Below are positions 35,542-48,074 of a stretch of DNA of 64,000 nucleotides, piece after piece (the first letter of the stretch is position 1; each line of letters opens with the position of its first letter). The translations under genes and the position numbers were made by a program. The stretch is taken from the NCBI RefSeq assembly GCF_000090795.2, contig NW_003546271.1, positions 2,083 through 66,082 on the forward strand. The letters run 5' to 3'. The notes under the pieces are model-generated. The model made no database searches. It had not been told where the DNA came from and saw nothing but the letters and a program-made list of their open reading frames with translations. The DNA is from Amphimedon queenslandica. Its lineage: Eukaryota; Porifera; Demospongiae; Haplosclerida; Niphatidae.

Positions 35542-36199
35542 AAATCAGTCACAAGATCATACTTCGGAGCTGATTGTTAAATTATCCATTTCTAGCTACA
35601 ATTCTTGCCTGTTCACAATGCAGCTGCACTATATGACAGGTTAACAACGTCATGAAGTATGCCACATGAATGGTCATCATCATTGCTTGTGTCTGAACTC
35701 CATTCATCCTTCTCTCTGAGGAACAATCTTACTTGTTCAGCCTTTAAGTTGTGTCACTCTCACCATTACAGTTAAAGAAGATTGTTTGGTTGCTGTTTGT
35801 AAATAATAGACAAGTTGATTGTAGTTAATGTAAGCTTTTGCAGCCACTTTTGACTCATCAGCTTAATAGTATTACTCTCCTACTACAACTTTTGTCACTA
35901 TTGGAAGGTAGCCATATCTGTAATGGTAACTGTGATGACAAATTTTGACCAGTTCAACAACATGGTAAAGGAACTTTTTATGGCAAGTCAGGTATTTTTT
36001 TCAAATGTCAAATTTGTTTTTCCATTAACTTTTGTCTCGAATTCTATAGGCACTGATGTTATGGCATATTATGATTCATCGCTCACAACTCCAAATATTA
36101 GTCACAATATGTGCGATATTGCTGTCCTATTTTTGATGTTGTCATTATTGTGATGATTATAGGTACGTACATGTATATGGTAACATTAAGCATGATTAA
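35542..36199. other. Upstream flank of P-like copy 2
   Basis: No gene recognised. It may hold unrecognisable 5' parts of the P-like copy. Frames at 35923-36153 lack family motifs. Confidence 0.35.
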
Positions 36200-38225
36200 C
36201 TTCACAGCCTTCTCTTCACTTATTGGCAAACCAAGAGAAGAATCTTTCTTCATCTGCATTAGATACTTCAAGTCATGTCAACTATAAATGTTTTACACCA
36301 CCAGAAAAAGATACACAAATTGCTGCAGTGAAACATGAGAATTGTCTTCGACTTAAGCTCCATAGAGTAACAGTGAATCTGGATGCTATTGTTCGGAAAC
36401 AAGAGTCACGCTTGATGATGAAGCTGCATCAGATATTAGCTAAATCAAAACAGAAGAGGAAGAGACAGTTCATTCTGCATTTCAACCTTGTTTTTTGCAG
36501 AGGATCTTCTGGCAGCAGCGGAAAGATAGTCAAGGAGTGGCAATGACTTTAAAGGGATGTGTTAAGATCCATTATTGATTAAGTGGTGTATTTATTTTGC
36601 CATCTATCTGCTATGTCATATGAAATGCTCCGTCAATCAGGAGTTATTCGTTAGCCATCTCAAGGAACCCTAAGAGAATATACGAACTATGCATAGGCTA
36701 ATCCATGATTTTCTTATGAAGTTCATACTCAGTTATTAATTGCTGTCGATGCAAAGTCATGTCCTGGATGGCATAAGTTTGTTGCACTACTTTTTCATGA
36801 AATGCATATGAAGGAAGGCTTGGTTTACAACAAACACACAGGAAAGATGTCAAGGTTTGTAGATTTAGAAGATATCAACAACCATTTATTGGATTTCCTG
36901 AAGTATGTTGAAAAGGAATTAACCAAAACCAAGTCATTGGGAACTTTTGTCATGGTGACAATGGTAAAATTGCTTTTTACCCCTTTTCAATATCCTTATG
37001 CACTTTTTCCCTTTGCTAACATTACTGGTGACCAGCTCTTTCAGCCATTTTGGGATGCTGTATACCGATTAGAACGAATGGAATTCAAAGTTATGTAATC
37101 ACTTACGATTATTTGAAATAATTACATATAAAACAATGTCTAGGTTCTGGCAACTACATTCAATGGAGCCTCTGTTAATTGTTGTTTGGTTGCTATTCAT
37201 GACAGATCTACTCCAAGTCTTTATGAGACAAGAAATATGTATTCTTCAGATAGAGATATTTTCTTTTTTTCAGATGTCCCACATTTTATTAAAACTACTA
37301 GGAACTGCTGGGCATCTAGTACTCGAAAGTTATGGGTAAGCGGTAGAAAACTTATTCAAATTGAAAGTACAACAATAATAGACTAATGACAAGGAAATAT
37401 CATGGGAACACCTTCACTAGCTTCATAAGCATGACAAAGGTAAAGGAGCAGGTTTGGCCATGGTGCTAGCAAAATTTAAGTATGAGAACCTGTATCTAAC
37501 ATCTTTCTCTAAATGAGGGTTGACCTAGCTGTGCAGGTAATCAATACCATATGTACAATGTACAGCATAACTAAACATGTATTTTGTTAGGTTTTAAGTA
37601 AACAGTTGGAAAAGCTATACAGCTTACAGGAGGAACAGAGGCACTGGAAACAGCAGAATTCATTCTTTTCTTTGACAAATTCTTTGATATCTTTAATATG
37701 AGCAGCCTGACAGATGGGACTAGGGTCTCGACAACCTTTTCATCACTATAGAAATGGCAAAGACAAAAGATTGAATGTAAGTTTATTTCATTTAAACTCT
37801 TGTATCATGTACTATCTATCATAATGTTCACATGTAGTGGCTTAAAGAGGAGTTTCTACCTTATTTGGATGCATGGGAAGCTAGTGTGAATGCTCGTCAA
37901 GGTTTTACAAATGCTGAAAAGAAGCGTATGCTATTAAGTCAGGAAATATTTTTGAGTATAAGAAGAACAGGTTCTCATCAAAATGTTAAGTTGAATTTAA
38001 CTTTCAGTCGACTTTAATTTATAGTCTTATCAGTTATTGACTTCATCATCTATGCATTCTCCTTACCTGCAGTCACCAGTAACAAGCTTTGTTTTCAAAG
38101 TAATAATTTGTGTCACGAGCCATTAGAAAACTATTTTGGCTGTCAACGCCAAAGAGGAGGGACACACGACAATCCTACAATTCATGACTTTCAAAATAAT
38201 ACACAATATTTGAGAGTAGTATAGT
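36200..38225 (+). pseudogene. P-element-type transposase, divergent copy 2, catalytic Asp residues lost
   Basis: 36223-36546: SSHVNYKCFTPPEKD followed by a heptad-rich, basic segment (coiled coil in this family). 36770-37098: HEMHMKEGLVYNKHTGKMSR and DLEDINNHLLDF. Here the GDEM of copy 1 reads FHEM, so the first core Asp is His. 37140-37335: TFNGASVN stands where copy 1 has IDGNSVN, so the second Asp is Asn, then FSDVPHFIKTTRNCW. 37440-37990: LTSFSK and FLPYLDAWEASVNARQGFTN. 38117-38222: PLENYFGCQRQRGG and NPTIHDFQNN, matching the block just before the C-terminal extension in copy 1. Several stops and shifts. Too divergent from copy 1 to be a recent duplicate. Confidence 0.75.
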
Positions 38226-38439
38226 TGCTATGCCTTTGTCCTGTTTGAGGAAACTTTAGATGAAGTACCGAAAAGACCCAAAATTGTGACAATTCAAGTG
38301 ATTGCTTGCCATTGCCAAAGAGACGTAAAGTTTATAATAATAATACAGATAAAAATTAATACCATTAGTAACAATAATTGTAAGTTTTAATGATAATATT
38401 AATTATCCTTATTCATAAGTAGAAGCAGTTTCTGTAGTA

Positions 38440-38960
38440 GTACATGTATTGGTACCAGCAAGATTCTTCCTAAGTGCCCTACTTTTTTCAATGGATCACT
38501 TATTCCTTTGCTTGTGTATTTCCAGAAATGCACTCACAAGAAAAGCCACAATTTGTTACCCAGTGTTCTATAACGAGCCTCAGCAGTACGTCAACCTTAG
38601 CACCACAATTAGCTGCAACAATGCTCCAGAGATGCTGCACACCATTCTCGAATAACTCCCGAATCAGTTTATCTTTCCCATTCATAGACATCTTCAAATG
38701 TTTGTGAAGTACAATTTCCATTCATACAAAAACCATGTAGGTTTCTTTGCTAATGTGTACCAATCCACTGCGATCAAACTTATTTGTCCACTCTTCAGAA
38801 TTTTCAATACAACTGTCAATACCTACATGTATTCATAATGATTATTAAAAACATGCACATCATCGGGTGATTTACCTTCTTTTTCCTTTAATTCTTGCAA
38901 ACAGAGTATTAATTCTTCGATCTTAGGGTAATCAGATCTCTTCACATTCTGTAAAAAGTG
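38440..38960 (-). pseudogene. P-type C-terminal extension, inverted relative to copy 2
   Basis: Minus-strand codons from about 38850 read SEEWTNKFDRSGLVHISKET, then (38721-38500) DKLIRELFENGVQHLWSIVA and LRLVIEHWVTNCGF. Copy 1 has the same order in its C-terminal extension: KEWIDATNTGG, then SITSFWEGLRIADE and LQEYIKFRIFS. This is the one part missing from the 3' side of copy 2, and it lies 215 bp beyond it on the opposite strand. A local inversion of the copy-2 3' end is one explanation; a separate P-like fragment is another. Sequence upstream on the minus strand to about 39300 gives no clear match. Confidence 0.6.
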
Positions 38961-40459
38961 AAGTATGACTAGCTAGAAGAATATCAAAGGGCATTCACTG
39001 CTTCATATCCAAGTGACGCATTTTCTTGCTGAAATCACTCACCATTGGGGATAAAAAAATACTTCTTGATGACTTCATTTATTGTAACTTTTGTTACAAA
39101 TGGAAAAAACCAGGCAGGCATTAAATCCGATGCTTGCTTTTAGAAAGGTATCCCAAGCTGATTACAGGTCATTGAAACAACAGTAATACGAGGCTTAACC
39201 TACCTTGGGTGGCGGCAACAAGACTTCAAAGAAACATTATGCTAGAACGAGGAGTCTTCTGATGTCTGGTAATTGTCCCCCATCCACTGTAAGACGTTCG
39301 GAGCTGTTTCGCCCTTTGTGCTTTTTCAGATGGCAAAGTGGATCCTTTATGCTTTAAAATGGCACTCACAGCACTTCTCAATGCATCATTGGCTTCTAAA
39401 ACAGCATACTATTTTCAATAAAACAAGAATCAAACATGATAAAACATATCTGCACTGTCTTTGTCTCCTGATAAAGAAGAAATGAGCCTTTTTGTAGTGA
39501 GATGCTAAGTTTGCCATTTTATTTATTATCCTAAATAAAGCATACCACATGTAAACATAAAAACAATGGTTGGGTGTGGTCATAGGCGTGGTTTTGTTGC
39601 ACTACCCGCCAGGTTGCGGAAAACATGCATTTAAGGTGAAAAATGCTACTCTTAGAGACTAGTTTCCTATCCCTTTCTGTGTCTTCTATCTATCAAAGTA
39701 GCAAATCACCATCATCAAAAGTCAGATCTCTCCAATATGACCTTGTCCCTTATGTCAGTGGTTTGTTGCTTACCTTACATAGATATTTGTATGTCCACAC
39801 TTACATTTCTTCCATACATGTTGTATTGGAGAAATAACAAGCCTTAGCAACCACCCACCCACGCCCCTTTACGTGAGTGGGTGTGGTCACGGCAAACAAA
39901 ATGGCAGCTTACACATGGGACAAAGTTAAGAGCTTTCTAACAGCAAGACAGCATAAAGATACCGTCTAAAGACTTCTGTAGAAGCATCATAAGGTAGAGA
40001 CAACCTCTATAAGTCTTAATAGTGTCCAAGTTGTACTTGCAAGGTGGTGAAATCAATTATAAGAATATTTTTTACCCTGTTACACTTGATTATATGACCT
40101 ATACATGTTTAGTCTGTGTCAGTAAAATAACGTCTTAAGGTATTTCATTATTCTTCCAAATTACAATATTTTAAAAATATAAGTCACTCATTGTCACAGG
40201 CTTTCCACAGTCAGTCTCTAAAAACTTAGAAAATGGAACGTATTCTTTTCCTCCAGTACCAGTTTTAAGTTCAACAGTACAGAGCACATTCAATAAATAA
40301 CTAACGTCAAGACAATGTATATACAATATTGTATGTGACACTATTGCATTCATTATATATGTACCAAATTATGGTACTTGCCAATGTACTTGTACTACAT
40401 CAACGTACAACTGAATGTACGTGTAACATTAATGTATTGTGTCCTACTTGCATAGTATG
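38961..40459. other. No clear gene; possible promoter and first exon near 39900
   Basis: At 39850-39895 CCACCCACCCACGCC and GTGGGTGTGGTCACGG form a GC-rich inverted pair. It is followed by AAAATGGC with the start codon at 39901 of a 22-codon frame (MAAYTWDKVKSFLTARQHKD). AAAATGGC is a YY1-like context seen at many animal start sites. No continuing exon was found. The minus frame at 40353-40171 (TGTGGKEYVPFSKFLETDCG) looks protein-like but is unrecognised. Confidence 0.3.
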
Positions 40460-41010
40460 TACATAAACCATTGTGTACCATTATACTGTACGTCAATGAA
40501 CGTGTCAAATACCCATTATACTGTATGTGTACCATTATACTCAATGTCAATGTATGTGTTCCATTATACTGCATTTCAATGTATGTGTACCATTATACTG
40601 TATGTGTGAGTACCATTTTACTGTATGTCTATGTATGTGTACCATTATACTGTATGTGTACCATTATACTGTATGTCTATGTATGTGTGCCATTGTACTG
40701 TATGTCAATGTATGTGTACCATTATACTGCATTCCAATGTATGTGTACCATTATACTGTGCGTGTACCATTACACTATATGTGTACCATTTTACTGTATG
40801 TCTGTGTATGTGTACCATTATACTGTATGTTTATGTATCTGTACCATTATATTGTATGTCAATGTATCTACCGTTATACTGCATTTCAATGTATGTGTAC
40901 CATTATACTGTATGTGTGTGTATCATTATACTGTAGGTCTATGTATGTGTACCATTTGACTGTATGTGTACCACTATACTGTGTGTCTATGTATGTGTAC
41001 TATTATACTG
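40460..41010. repeat. Minisatellite with GTGTACCATTATACTGTATG core
   Basis: About 550 bp of degenerate tandem copies. Each has a core near GTACCATTATACTGTATGT, alternating with a short spacer such as CTATGTATGT, so the period switches between about 20 and 36 bp. Three overlapping open frames rich in Tyr, Val and Cys arise only because the repeat lacks stops. No coding role is supported. Confidence 0.93.
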
Positions 41011-41487
41011 TACTGTATTATTCTGCATACTGTACATGTATACCATAAGATATGTGTCAATTCACCATTATATGCTATATAACATTATATTTGCCATTGC
41101 TGCATGATTATTTTTAAGTATAGGTTTGCCATACATGCACATGTATTTAACTAACCTTCCTTCATGAAGTCTGTGTGGTCTGCAGCTGGTGCTTTAGCTT
41201 TCTTAGAATGCTTTCTTTGTTTATGTTACTTTCAGTACTCATTTAAATAAGAGATGATTTGAAGCTTTGTGTGATTAAATGTGGCATACCGCAACGATGA
41301 CAATAGATTCATAAGGATAACGCCCACCATAATGGCTTTTTTCTGGCTCCGATTCAGTTGTACTATGTATTACTACACTATACAACTGGCTGTCCTGACA
41401 ATGCGCCGCCAACCTGCAACTTGTGGTCATCTATTTCAACTGAATGTTGAAACAGCTGTAGTTACCTCATTATATTTTAATTACCTT
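41011..41487. other. Intergenic, no gene recognised
   Basis: AT-rich flank between the minisatellite and a foldback element. No motif seen. Confidence 0.4.
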
Positions 41488-42158
41488 AAAGGGTAACTAA
41501 ATCCCAAAATTTTTTCTCAAAAATAGCTAAAGTTATTCAAAAGTACCATCTCCATACTAAATCCTGGCTCAAGAGTTGCAAAATTTGGTCTTGCTGCCAT
41601 TTTGTCAAATCACTTCCAGTTGTGGGCGTGGTCACGCGATGACGTAGATCGGGGATCATTGGCAAATTTCTGCATTGAAATTTTTGCAAATTTAAGACTG
41701 GATTTCTAAGTTCCAGTTGTAAGGCAGCAATTTCAATGAAATGGACCATATAAAACTTATCAAGAGCTAACTACAAACATTAATACTGGTAAAAAAATCT
41801 TTTTTTGTATGAAAAATGAGACAAGTTTAATTTTTCATTGCAAATTTTAGTTCTGTATAGCTTCTAATCACTACAAAAATAATTCTTAGCTGCTTTCTTG
41901 CACGCAGAATTTAGAAATCTAGCCTTATATTTGCTAATGTTTCAATGCAGAAACTTGCTATAGTTCCCCCATCTACATTACGTGACCATGCTCACAAGCA
42001 GAAGTAATTTCACGAAATGGCTGCGAGGCAAAAAATTGGCACTTTGACCCAGGATTTATTATGGAAATGGTACTTTTTTGAATTTTAGCTAATTCTCCTA
42101 TGATTCTTTATTACGAACTGATTTCAGGGAAAAAAAATTTGTGGTTTAGTTGCCCTTT
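41488..42158. mobile_element. Foldback MITE with about 190-bp imperfect arms
   Basis: The left arm starts AAAGGGTAACTAAAT (41488); the right arm is its inverted, diverged copy ending at 42158. Matching blocks include AAAAGTACCATCTCCATA with its partner TATGGAAATGGTACTTTT, AAATCCTGG with CCAGGATTT, CTGCCATTT with AAATGGCTG, and GTGGTCACG with CGTGACCA. The 671-bp element is almost wholly two arms around a short loop. TTACCT stands just outside both ends (41481 and about 42161) but not adjoining, so the target duplication is uncertain. Non-coding. Confidence 0.75.
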
Positions 42159-42290
42159 CACTTACCTCAAGTCAGGCATATAGTGTGAATTAATCTAACG
42201 GATAAGTGTAAATACAAGTATTTAAGGAATCTTAACATTTCTGTTATAAAAACCACAGCTTGACGACATTAAAAGCAAAGCACTCCCAAT

Positions 42291-44275
42291 TAGTGCTGGG
42301 TCGAATGATCAAAAAATTTCAAAGTATAATGGCCTTCACAGCACAATTCCTCAAATTTTTGCCACACCTTTTAATTAAGTATTTTATTGAATTGTTTATT
42401 GTTATTGATTGTATGTGTATGTAATTGTGGCAATAGCTGCTGGCTCTTCGAGACCTACCACAACTGCTACTACAACTAGCAGTTCAGCAACCAGTCCTGA
42501 GTCCTCCTCTACTTTAAATTTGTGTACCTCTAATGTATGGCAGTTTTTTTTACCAAAAAGGATCTGAAAAAAGCAGTTTGCAACGTATGGATAAAACTAT
42601 GCGTATTGTGGAGGTACATTGAATCTACGACACCACTTGTAGAAAGGTCATACTTTAGTGTATCAATCTCAGTGAAAACGAGAAGGAAATGTAACTTCCA
42701 CAGCACTTACACAGTCTCAACTTGGTTTTGTCAAGACGGCTCAATGTTCCTGCTCTGAGGGCAGGGCAAAAGAAATAGCTAAAAAAATAGGGGCTATAAT
42801 TATCCTCCGTATGCGTCCTATACGTATAGTAGAATGCAGTGGATTCAGAAGCCTTGTCAACTATATGGAGCCTGGCTATAGTATTCCTTGAAGGAAAACA
42901 ATCAGTAGCATGATCCATCTAAAATGCAACTTGGAAAGAAGCTAATGAATCTATTGCACAAGATATGACTCATTTGGCACATACAAAAGACATTTGGACA
43001 AGTTTACCACTGAGGCCTATATAGCATTGTCTGCTCATTACTTTACTTCTGAATTTGATCTTGTACTCGCAACCACGGAATTCCATGGTAGTCACACAGG
43101 TGTTGCTATAAGTGAGATTTTTGTGATGTACTTTGCTGAAAAAGAAAGTTTCTGCCGTAGTACATGATCTGGCTGCAAACGTCCAATTATCATGACGTAT
43201 TTTACAAACAAAGAGAGGCTATGAAAGTATTGATTGTATCGCACATAAGCTTCAACTTTGTTTAAAAGCTAGTCTTGCTATAGGTACTATTGATTGGTTG
43301 ATTACTAAGAGCTTGCAGTTTGTTGGTTGGGCACTTTCGCCATAGTGCATTAGCATCAGGTCAGCTAAAAAGGAGGCAACAGGAACTGAATTTTTTGAAA
43401 AGATTATTTTACTTGCTGTAGAGAGTTAATTAAAGTAGATGGCTTATATCAGCAGCATTGTCTGATGAGCAAGTGCCAAAAACAGTTGATAAGGGACTTC
43501 ATCTCACTAATGATCAATGGGAGTTGTCTCATGAAGCTGTTAAAGCCATTTGAATTAGCTACTACTTTTTTATGTGAGAAGTCTTCCATAATATCTAGCA
43601 CTGTTTCTGTGTTATTTGGGTATTGGAAAATCTGCAGATACAAGATGGTCAAGATTTAGCAGTCTCAGACAGTGGTGTTTTGACACAGTTTAAGAAAACT
43701 CTAAGGAATGATATCCAGAAAGGTGGAGCCTAGATTGTCTTGACACATCACCTTGTAAGGTTGTAGCATCATTTCTAGACCCTTGCTTTAAGCTGCTTAA
43801 ATTTCTAGACGAGGAACAGAATGAAAGTATGAAGTTAAAACTGCTTGAAAGAATAGGAGAGGCTGAAGACAGTGAAGAGCTTAATCCACTTCCTGTGGAG
43901 GATAATGAAGTCATTCATATGTCTGATGGCGATCAACAAGAGCTACCTACAACCAAAAAAATGAAGAGTGTAATGGATATTTTACTTGGGGAAGAAGTTG
44001 TCACTGCTATTGCTGCTAAGACTCACTGGATGAAGCAATACAGTTTATGGAGGAAAAGCCCATCATTTGGTGGAAAGGGAGCTCTTCTAAGTATCCATGA
44101 CTCTTTTTAATAGCCTGTTATGTCTTAGCGATTCTTGCTACCTCTGCCACATTTCAGAGAATTTTCTCTACAGCTGGGTTAACAGTGACAAAGGTCCGTA
44201 GCTGTTAAAAGCCTAGTAATGTAGATGTGCTCATTTTTCTAAATAAAAACCACACGCTACTTTTCTAAGCATTAT
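42291..44275 (+). pseudogene. BED-finger hAT transposase (ZBED-like), decayed
   Basis: 42291 opens with TAGTGCTGGGTCGAATG, like a hAT terminus. About 42420-42700 gives a Ser/Thr-rich leader, then WQFF, KKAVC and TLNLRHHL, a broken BED zinc finger. 42900-43400 gives LAHTKDIWTSLPL, VVHDLAANVQ and IDCIAHKLQLCLKASLA, the catalytic-domain region. 43730-44100 gives KVVASFLDPCFKLLKFLDEE and an open acidic frame to SFGGKGALL. 44110-44235 recalls the hATC dimer region (FSTAGL, NVDVLIFLNKN) across frame shifts. At least ten stops or shifts. No 3' terminus was found. It belongs to a different hAT branch from the one at 11687-14600, which has a TTF-type rather than a BED finger. Confidence 0.78.
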
Positions 44276-44639
44276 TGCAACTTTTGTCAATTATTATCAG
44301 TAATAATTGTTAAGAGTAATGTGTTTAACAAAATAAATAATACTTGACCTTTGGAAACCTAAAAGTAATGATTTTTAATGTTTACAATTTATATACATGA
44401 AAAATGGGTGTGGTGATGAAGGAAATGGGTGTGGTCACAAAGATTCAAAGAATTGGAACAATTTTTACAAGAATATTCGAAGTGAAGAGCAGAGCTTTTG
44501 ATCCAGTCCTGCTCAAATTGAGAGCTGTTGCACATCTGAGAGTTGTTCCACATCATATGCCAGGCGTGCTAAGAAGCAGGGAAAGCAATACAACATTGAC
44601 CAACATCTATCTCCTTCAAGACAGACTCGGTGGTACTGG
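44276..44639. other. Flank between hAT and CACTA-like remnants
   Basis: Opens with GT-rich words such as GGGTGTGGTGATG near 44405. The open frame 44404-44676 has no recognised motif. Confidence 0.35.
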
Positions 44640-47220
44640 ATGTACCAGCAAACTACCACTTTGGGATATAGTTTAACAGGTGATGATAATAAAGAAGTTT
44701 ATGACCATGATGACTTCAGAGTTTCAGATGCAGATGGCTACAATGATATCCAGTTTATTGAAGAAGATAAAGTTCAAAATGAATCAGAAAATAAATTTTC
44801 AGATAGCGATGATTCTGGCACACAGCATGAAAGTGGTTATAACACAGAAGATATTTTAAATGAAGGTGACTTTGTCACTAATGAGTGATAATGAAACTTC
44901 CAATAATAAAGGTATGGACAAAATATAACTTTGAGCATGAGGTAAGTATTTTTGCTATAGGAATAAATATTGAAGACATTGATAGCTTTAGTGATGATAC
45001 AGAAAATAATTCTGACAATGAATCAAATAATGTTGATTACTATACCTCATTATGCATGTACTAGAGTCTAGTCTTTAATGGAAGCTCCATTAACAATTCA
45101 ACAAGCTGGTATTCTATTATGCATTACACTGTGTCCAATAGCTCTCTTATGAAGCAATAGAAGAACTAATTGATCTAATAAATGTTTGTGAATGAATTAA
45201 AACACATGTCAAATCATTATAGCTGCCTCCTTACATGCAGGTTCAATGACCGTCTCTGAATATATGTCCTGATTCTTGAAGAAGTATTTTAGCTCTTTGA
45301 ATAATCAGACAGAGACAAATTATTGTTCAAAGTGTATGACAAAGCTTGTAGATGACAAAAAATGTCAGAATTGTAATTGCCAAAAGGATAAGGCAAAGGT
45401 GTGTCAGCTGGCAGCTTTTTAGTAGAAAATGAATTGAGACTTTCTGGTAATTATAAAAAATTAATAATAACAAAATTATGGAGCATTTCATGCACTGTAA
45501 AGCAACACAACTATTTCAGTTATCCTTTTTAACATTCTCATGATCCTGATTCATTTAAAGATATGCATAATGGGGCTACAATAAGAAATTTGATAGATAA
45601 AGGAGGTTGTCTCAGTAATGCAAAAAACACAGGGTTGACCCTTTCCTCAGATGGGCTGCCTGTTTATAAGTCATCCAGAGGAAGCCTTCGGCCAGTGTAT
45701 TTAATGGTGACCAGTGTACCACCAAAGTCAAAGAATAAAAGTTGAAAATCTAGTTGCAGCTACGCTTTGCTATGGTCCTACCCTATCAAATATAGCCCAG
45801 TTTTAGAAAAGATTTAATTCTAATCTTTATTAAGATGGAATGTCACTTCAACTGTCTGACCATTCAACTGTCTGACCATTCTTTTGTTTTTTAAGGCCTA
45901 TGGTCCTTGGTGCAGTATTTGATCTCCCAGCTAGGTGTAAAACAACCAATATGAAGCAATTTAATGGGGAGTATGATTACTTATACTGGTGCCACCCAGA
46001 AAAAGGCACAATGGGGCCCGTATTTATCCTCTTGAAGATACACAAATTAAGGACAACAAAAGAAATAAAGGATTGGACTGCATTAGCAGAGAGGACAGGT
46101 GAGGATCATTATGGCATCAAAGGTGTTGCTGTTATCTTTCGGTATATTGACTTTCCGCAATGTGTTATGATTGAATGTATGCATTCTGTACTTGTGGGCA
46201 TCTTTAAACACCTTATGAAGTTTTGGCTTGACTCCAAATATCATAGTTATCCATATAGCCTTAAAAATTTATGGCCCAAATTAATTCTTTAGTACTGAAT
46301 ATCACTTGATGCAATTTTTCTATAAAGACTCTGAGTATTGAGCCTGGCTATCTTTTTATGCCTTTCCCATTGTTTCACGCTTTCTTCCTCCTGATTATGT
46401 ACAACACCTATCACTTCTTGTTTCATTCATGCACAATCTCTTATCCAATTACATTAAAGTCCAAGAATTGGACAAAGCCGACAGAATGCTGTCAAAATTT
46501 TATCAGACAGGTCGGGATTTGTATTCACCTGTAATTTACACAGCAAATATTCATTTATTGTAGCATACTGTTCCATTGGTTAGGCTAGGCTGTAGGGCCT
46601 TAATGGTGTTGCTCCATGTTTGGTTTTGAAAATCTCATCAGTGCTTGGAACAACTTTTCATAGGCCAGTAAATTAATGTACCAAATTAATGTGCTTCAAC
46701 ATTCAGCTGAAGCAAACTTTGCCTTCAAAGCTTTGTGAGCGTTGGAAGAAGGAAACGCCATAGACCAAACAGTATATTAGAAATATACTCACAAAAGAAA
46801 GTCCAAAACGACCATTATTGGACCCCACTGCTTTGCTATAGGCAAAATAAGTTTGGCTATGCTGTGAGACGAAGAGAAGAGAATTTCTTGCTGTGAAATG
46901 AGTTTTGGAGCTGAAATGGTCCAGAAATTCGGTCACTTCATTGTCAATTGTACCATTTTTGGTTGCAAAGTTTATGCTTGAAGCACTTCCACTGTTAATG
47001 AAGTTTGCTCTTATATTTATTCCTTCAATTTGGTGAAATGCAATCATTGTATATCTCACCACCAGATAATAATCCACTTTCTCTTTTGAAGAGGTATCAT
47101 GTAAAGGAAACTACATACTTAAGTAATTTCAGGCCAGGTCACAATCATGAAATTTGCCAGCTTAATACTTCTCACGTGCTTTGCAAGCAAATAATTAAAG
47201 TTGACATTGATGTATGAGAA
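44640..47220 (+). pseudogene. CACTA/EnSpm-like (Tnp2-type) transposase remnant
   Basis: 44640-44888: an open, very acidic frame, typical of the N-terminal linker. 45255-45400: a Cys cluster YCSKCMTKLVDDKKCQNCNC (zinc ribbon). 45540-45745: ATIRNLIDKGG, LTLSSDGLPVYKSS and LRPVYLMVTSVPP, the segment with the first acidic core residue. 45900-46290: GAVFDLPARCKTTNMKQFNG, GIKGVAV and ECMHSVLVGIFKHLMKFWLD. 46375-46560: LPPDYVQHLSLLVSFMHNLL and LDKADRMLSKF. 47040-47215: a C-terminal stretch I match only loosely. The order agrees with a Tnp2-like family widespread in cnidarians and sponges. Stops and shifts fall between most blocks. The minus frame 47077-46703 is antisense to it. No CACTA termini were found. 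Confidence 0.6.
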
Positions 47221-48074
47221 GTGATTGCAGTTCTACTAAAAATATTGTAAAACAATGTATAGTCATTCAACTAAGTATTAATACAGGAAAAATTAAGTAT
47301 ATAGTACAGCTACCAAATTTTTATGAAGTACATAGTAAATCAATAAAATATTTTTAAGTTGTTCATTCTTCTATTAGTTACATATGTACCTAATAACGTA
47401 TCTCATAATGCACATAATATCTTATGTCAGATCATGCTTAATTTTCTTCGTTATACATATATAGATTATTGTTTGTTTCAGCTGGCAGTACTGAGTCCTG
47501 CTGTTTAGCCTAATTTGTTGGGGCACTCTCAACTAGTGGTTTGTTCTTTGTGTTTTTGTCTTGGAGTCCCTTGAGGGGTTGGATCTACTACTGTGGCAGC
47601 GTTGGAATTGGGGCTCTAAGTCTTAACCCATGCAGTTTAAAGCTATTTGTTCAGCCCACTCTCCAGGCACTGTTTGGTGGTTGTCATTTGTCAATCTGTC
47701 ATCATTTCAGTGTTTGTTCCCCTTCCACTTTTTGTTTAGGTTTTGCGATTACCAAAACTTGGTAGTACTTGGCTTACTTCCCAGAAATGTCATTGGTAAG
47801 TTTTTCAAGAGACTTTGGAAGTTATTTTGTCATTTGTGGTTTTTCATTTTAGAGAATATCTTTGCAGCCAGTCATAAATTTTGCCAAATTTTTTGTTTAG
47901 ATGAAAGTACTAATAGGTACTTCATTTCCACAGGCTTTTCGTTTCTCACCTTTGTTATTTGTCATCTAAATTTATTCTGTAAGTTTATTTAACCCTCTAT
48001 TCTGACCACGCCTCTCACTAATTGCATACAAAGTAATGTAATATAGCTATTATTTGAACATTTTGGCAGGTACT
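47221..48074. other. Intergenic, no gene recognised
   Basis: Overlapping open frames at 47541-47992 are hydrophobic and lack motifs. TTTAACCCTCTATTCTGACC at 47988 faintly recalls the TTAA-CCCT termini at 26296 and 31669 but has no partner. Confidence 0.35.

Noticed and set aside
40471-41048. Three overlapping frames of 103-173 codons rich in Tyr, Val and Cys
   Set aside because: All translate the same minisatellite in different phases; there is no independent support for coding.
42655-42918. Minus-strand frame of 87 codons
   Set aside because: Antisense to the BED-finger hAT transposase.
46703-47077. Minus-strand frame of 124 codons
   Set aside because: It lies antisense to the CACTA-like remnant and has no recognisable domain.
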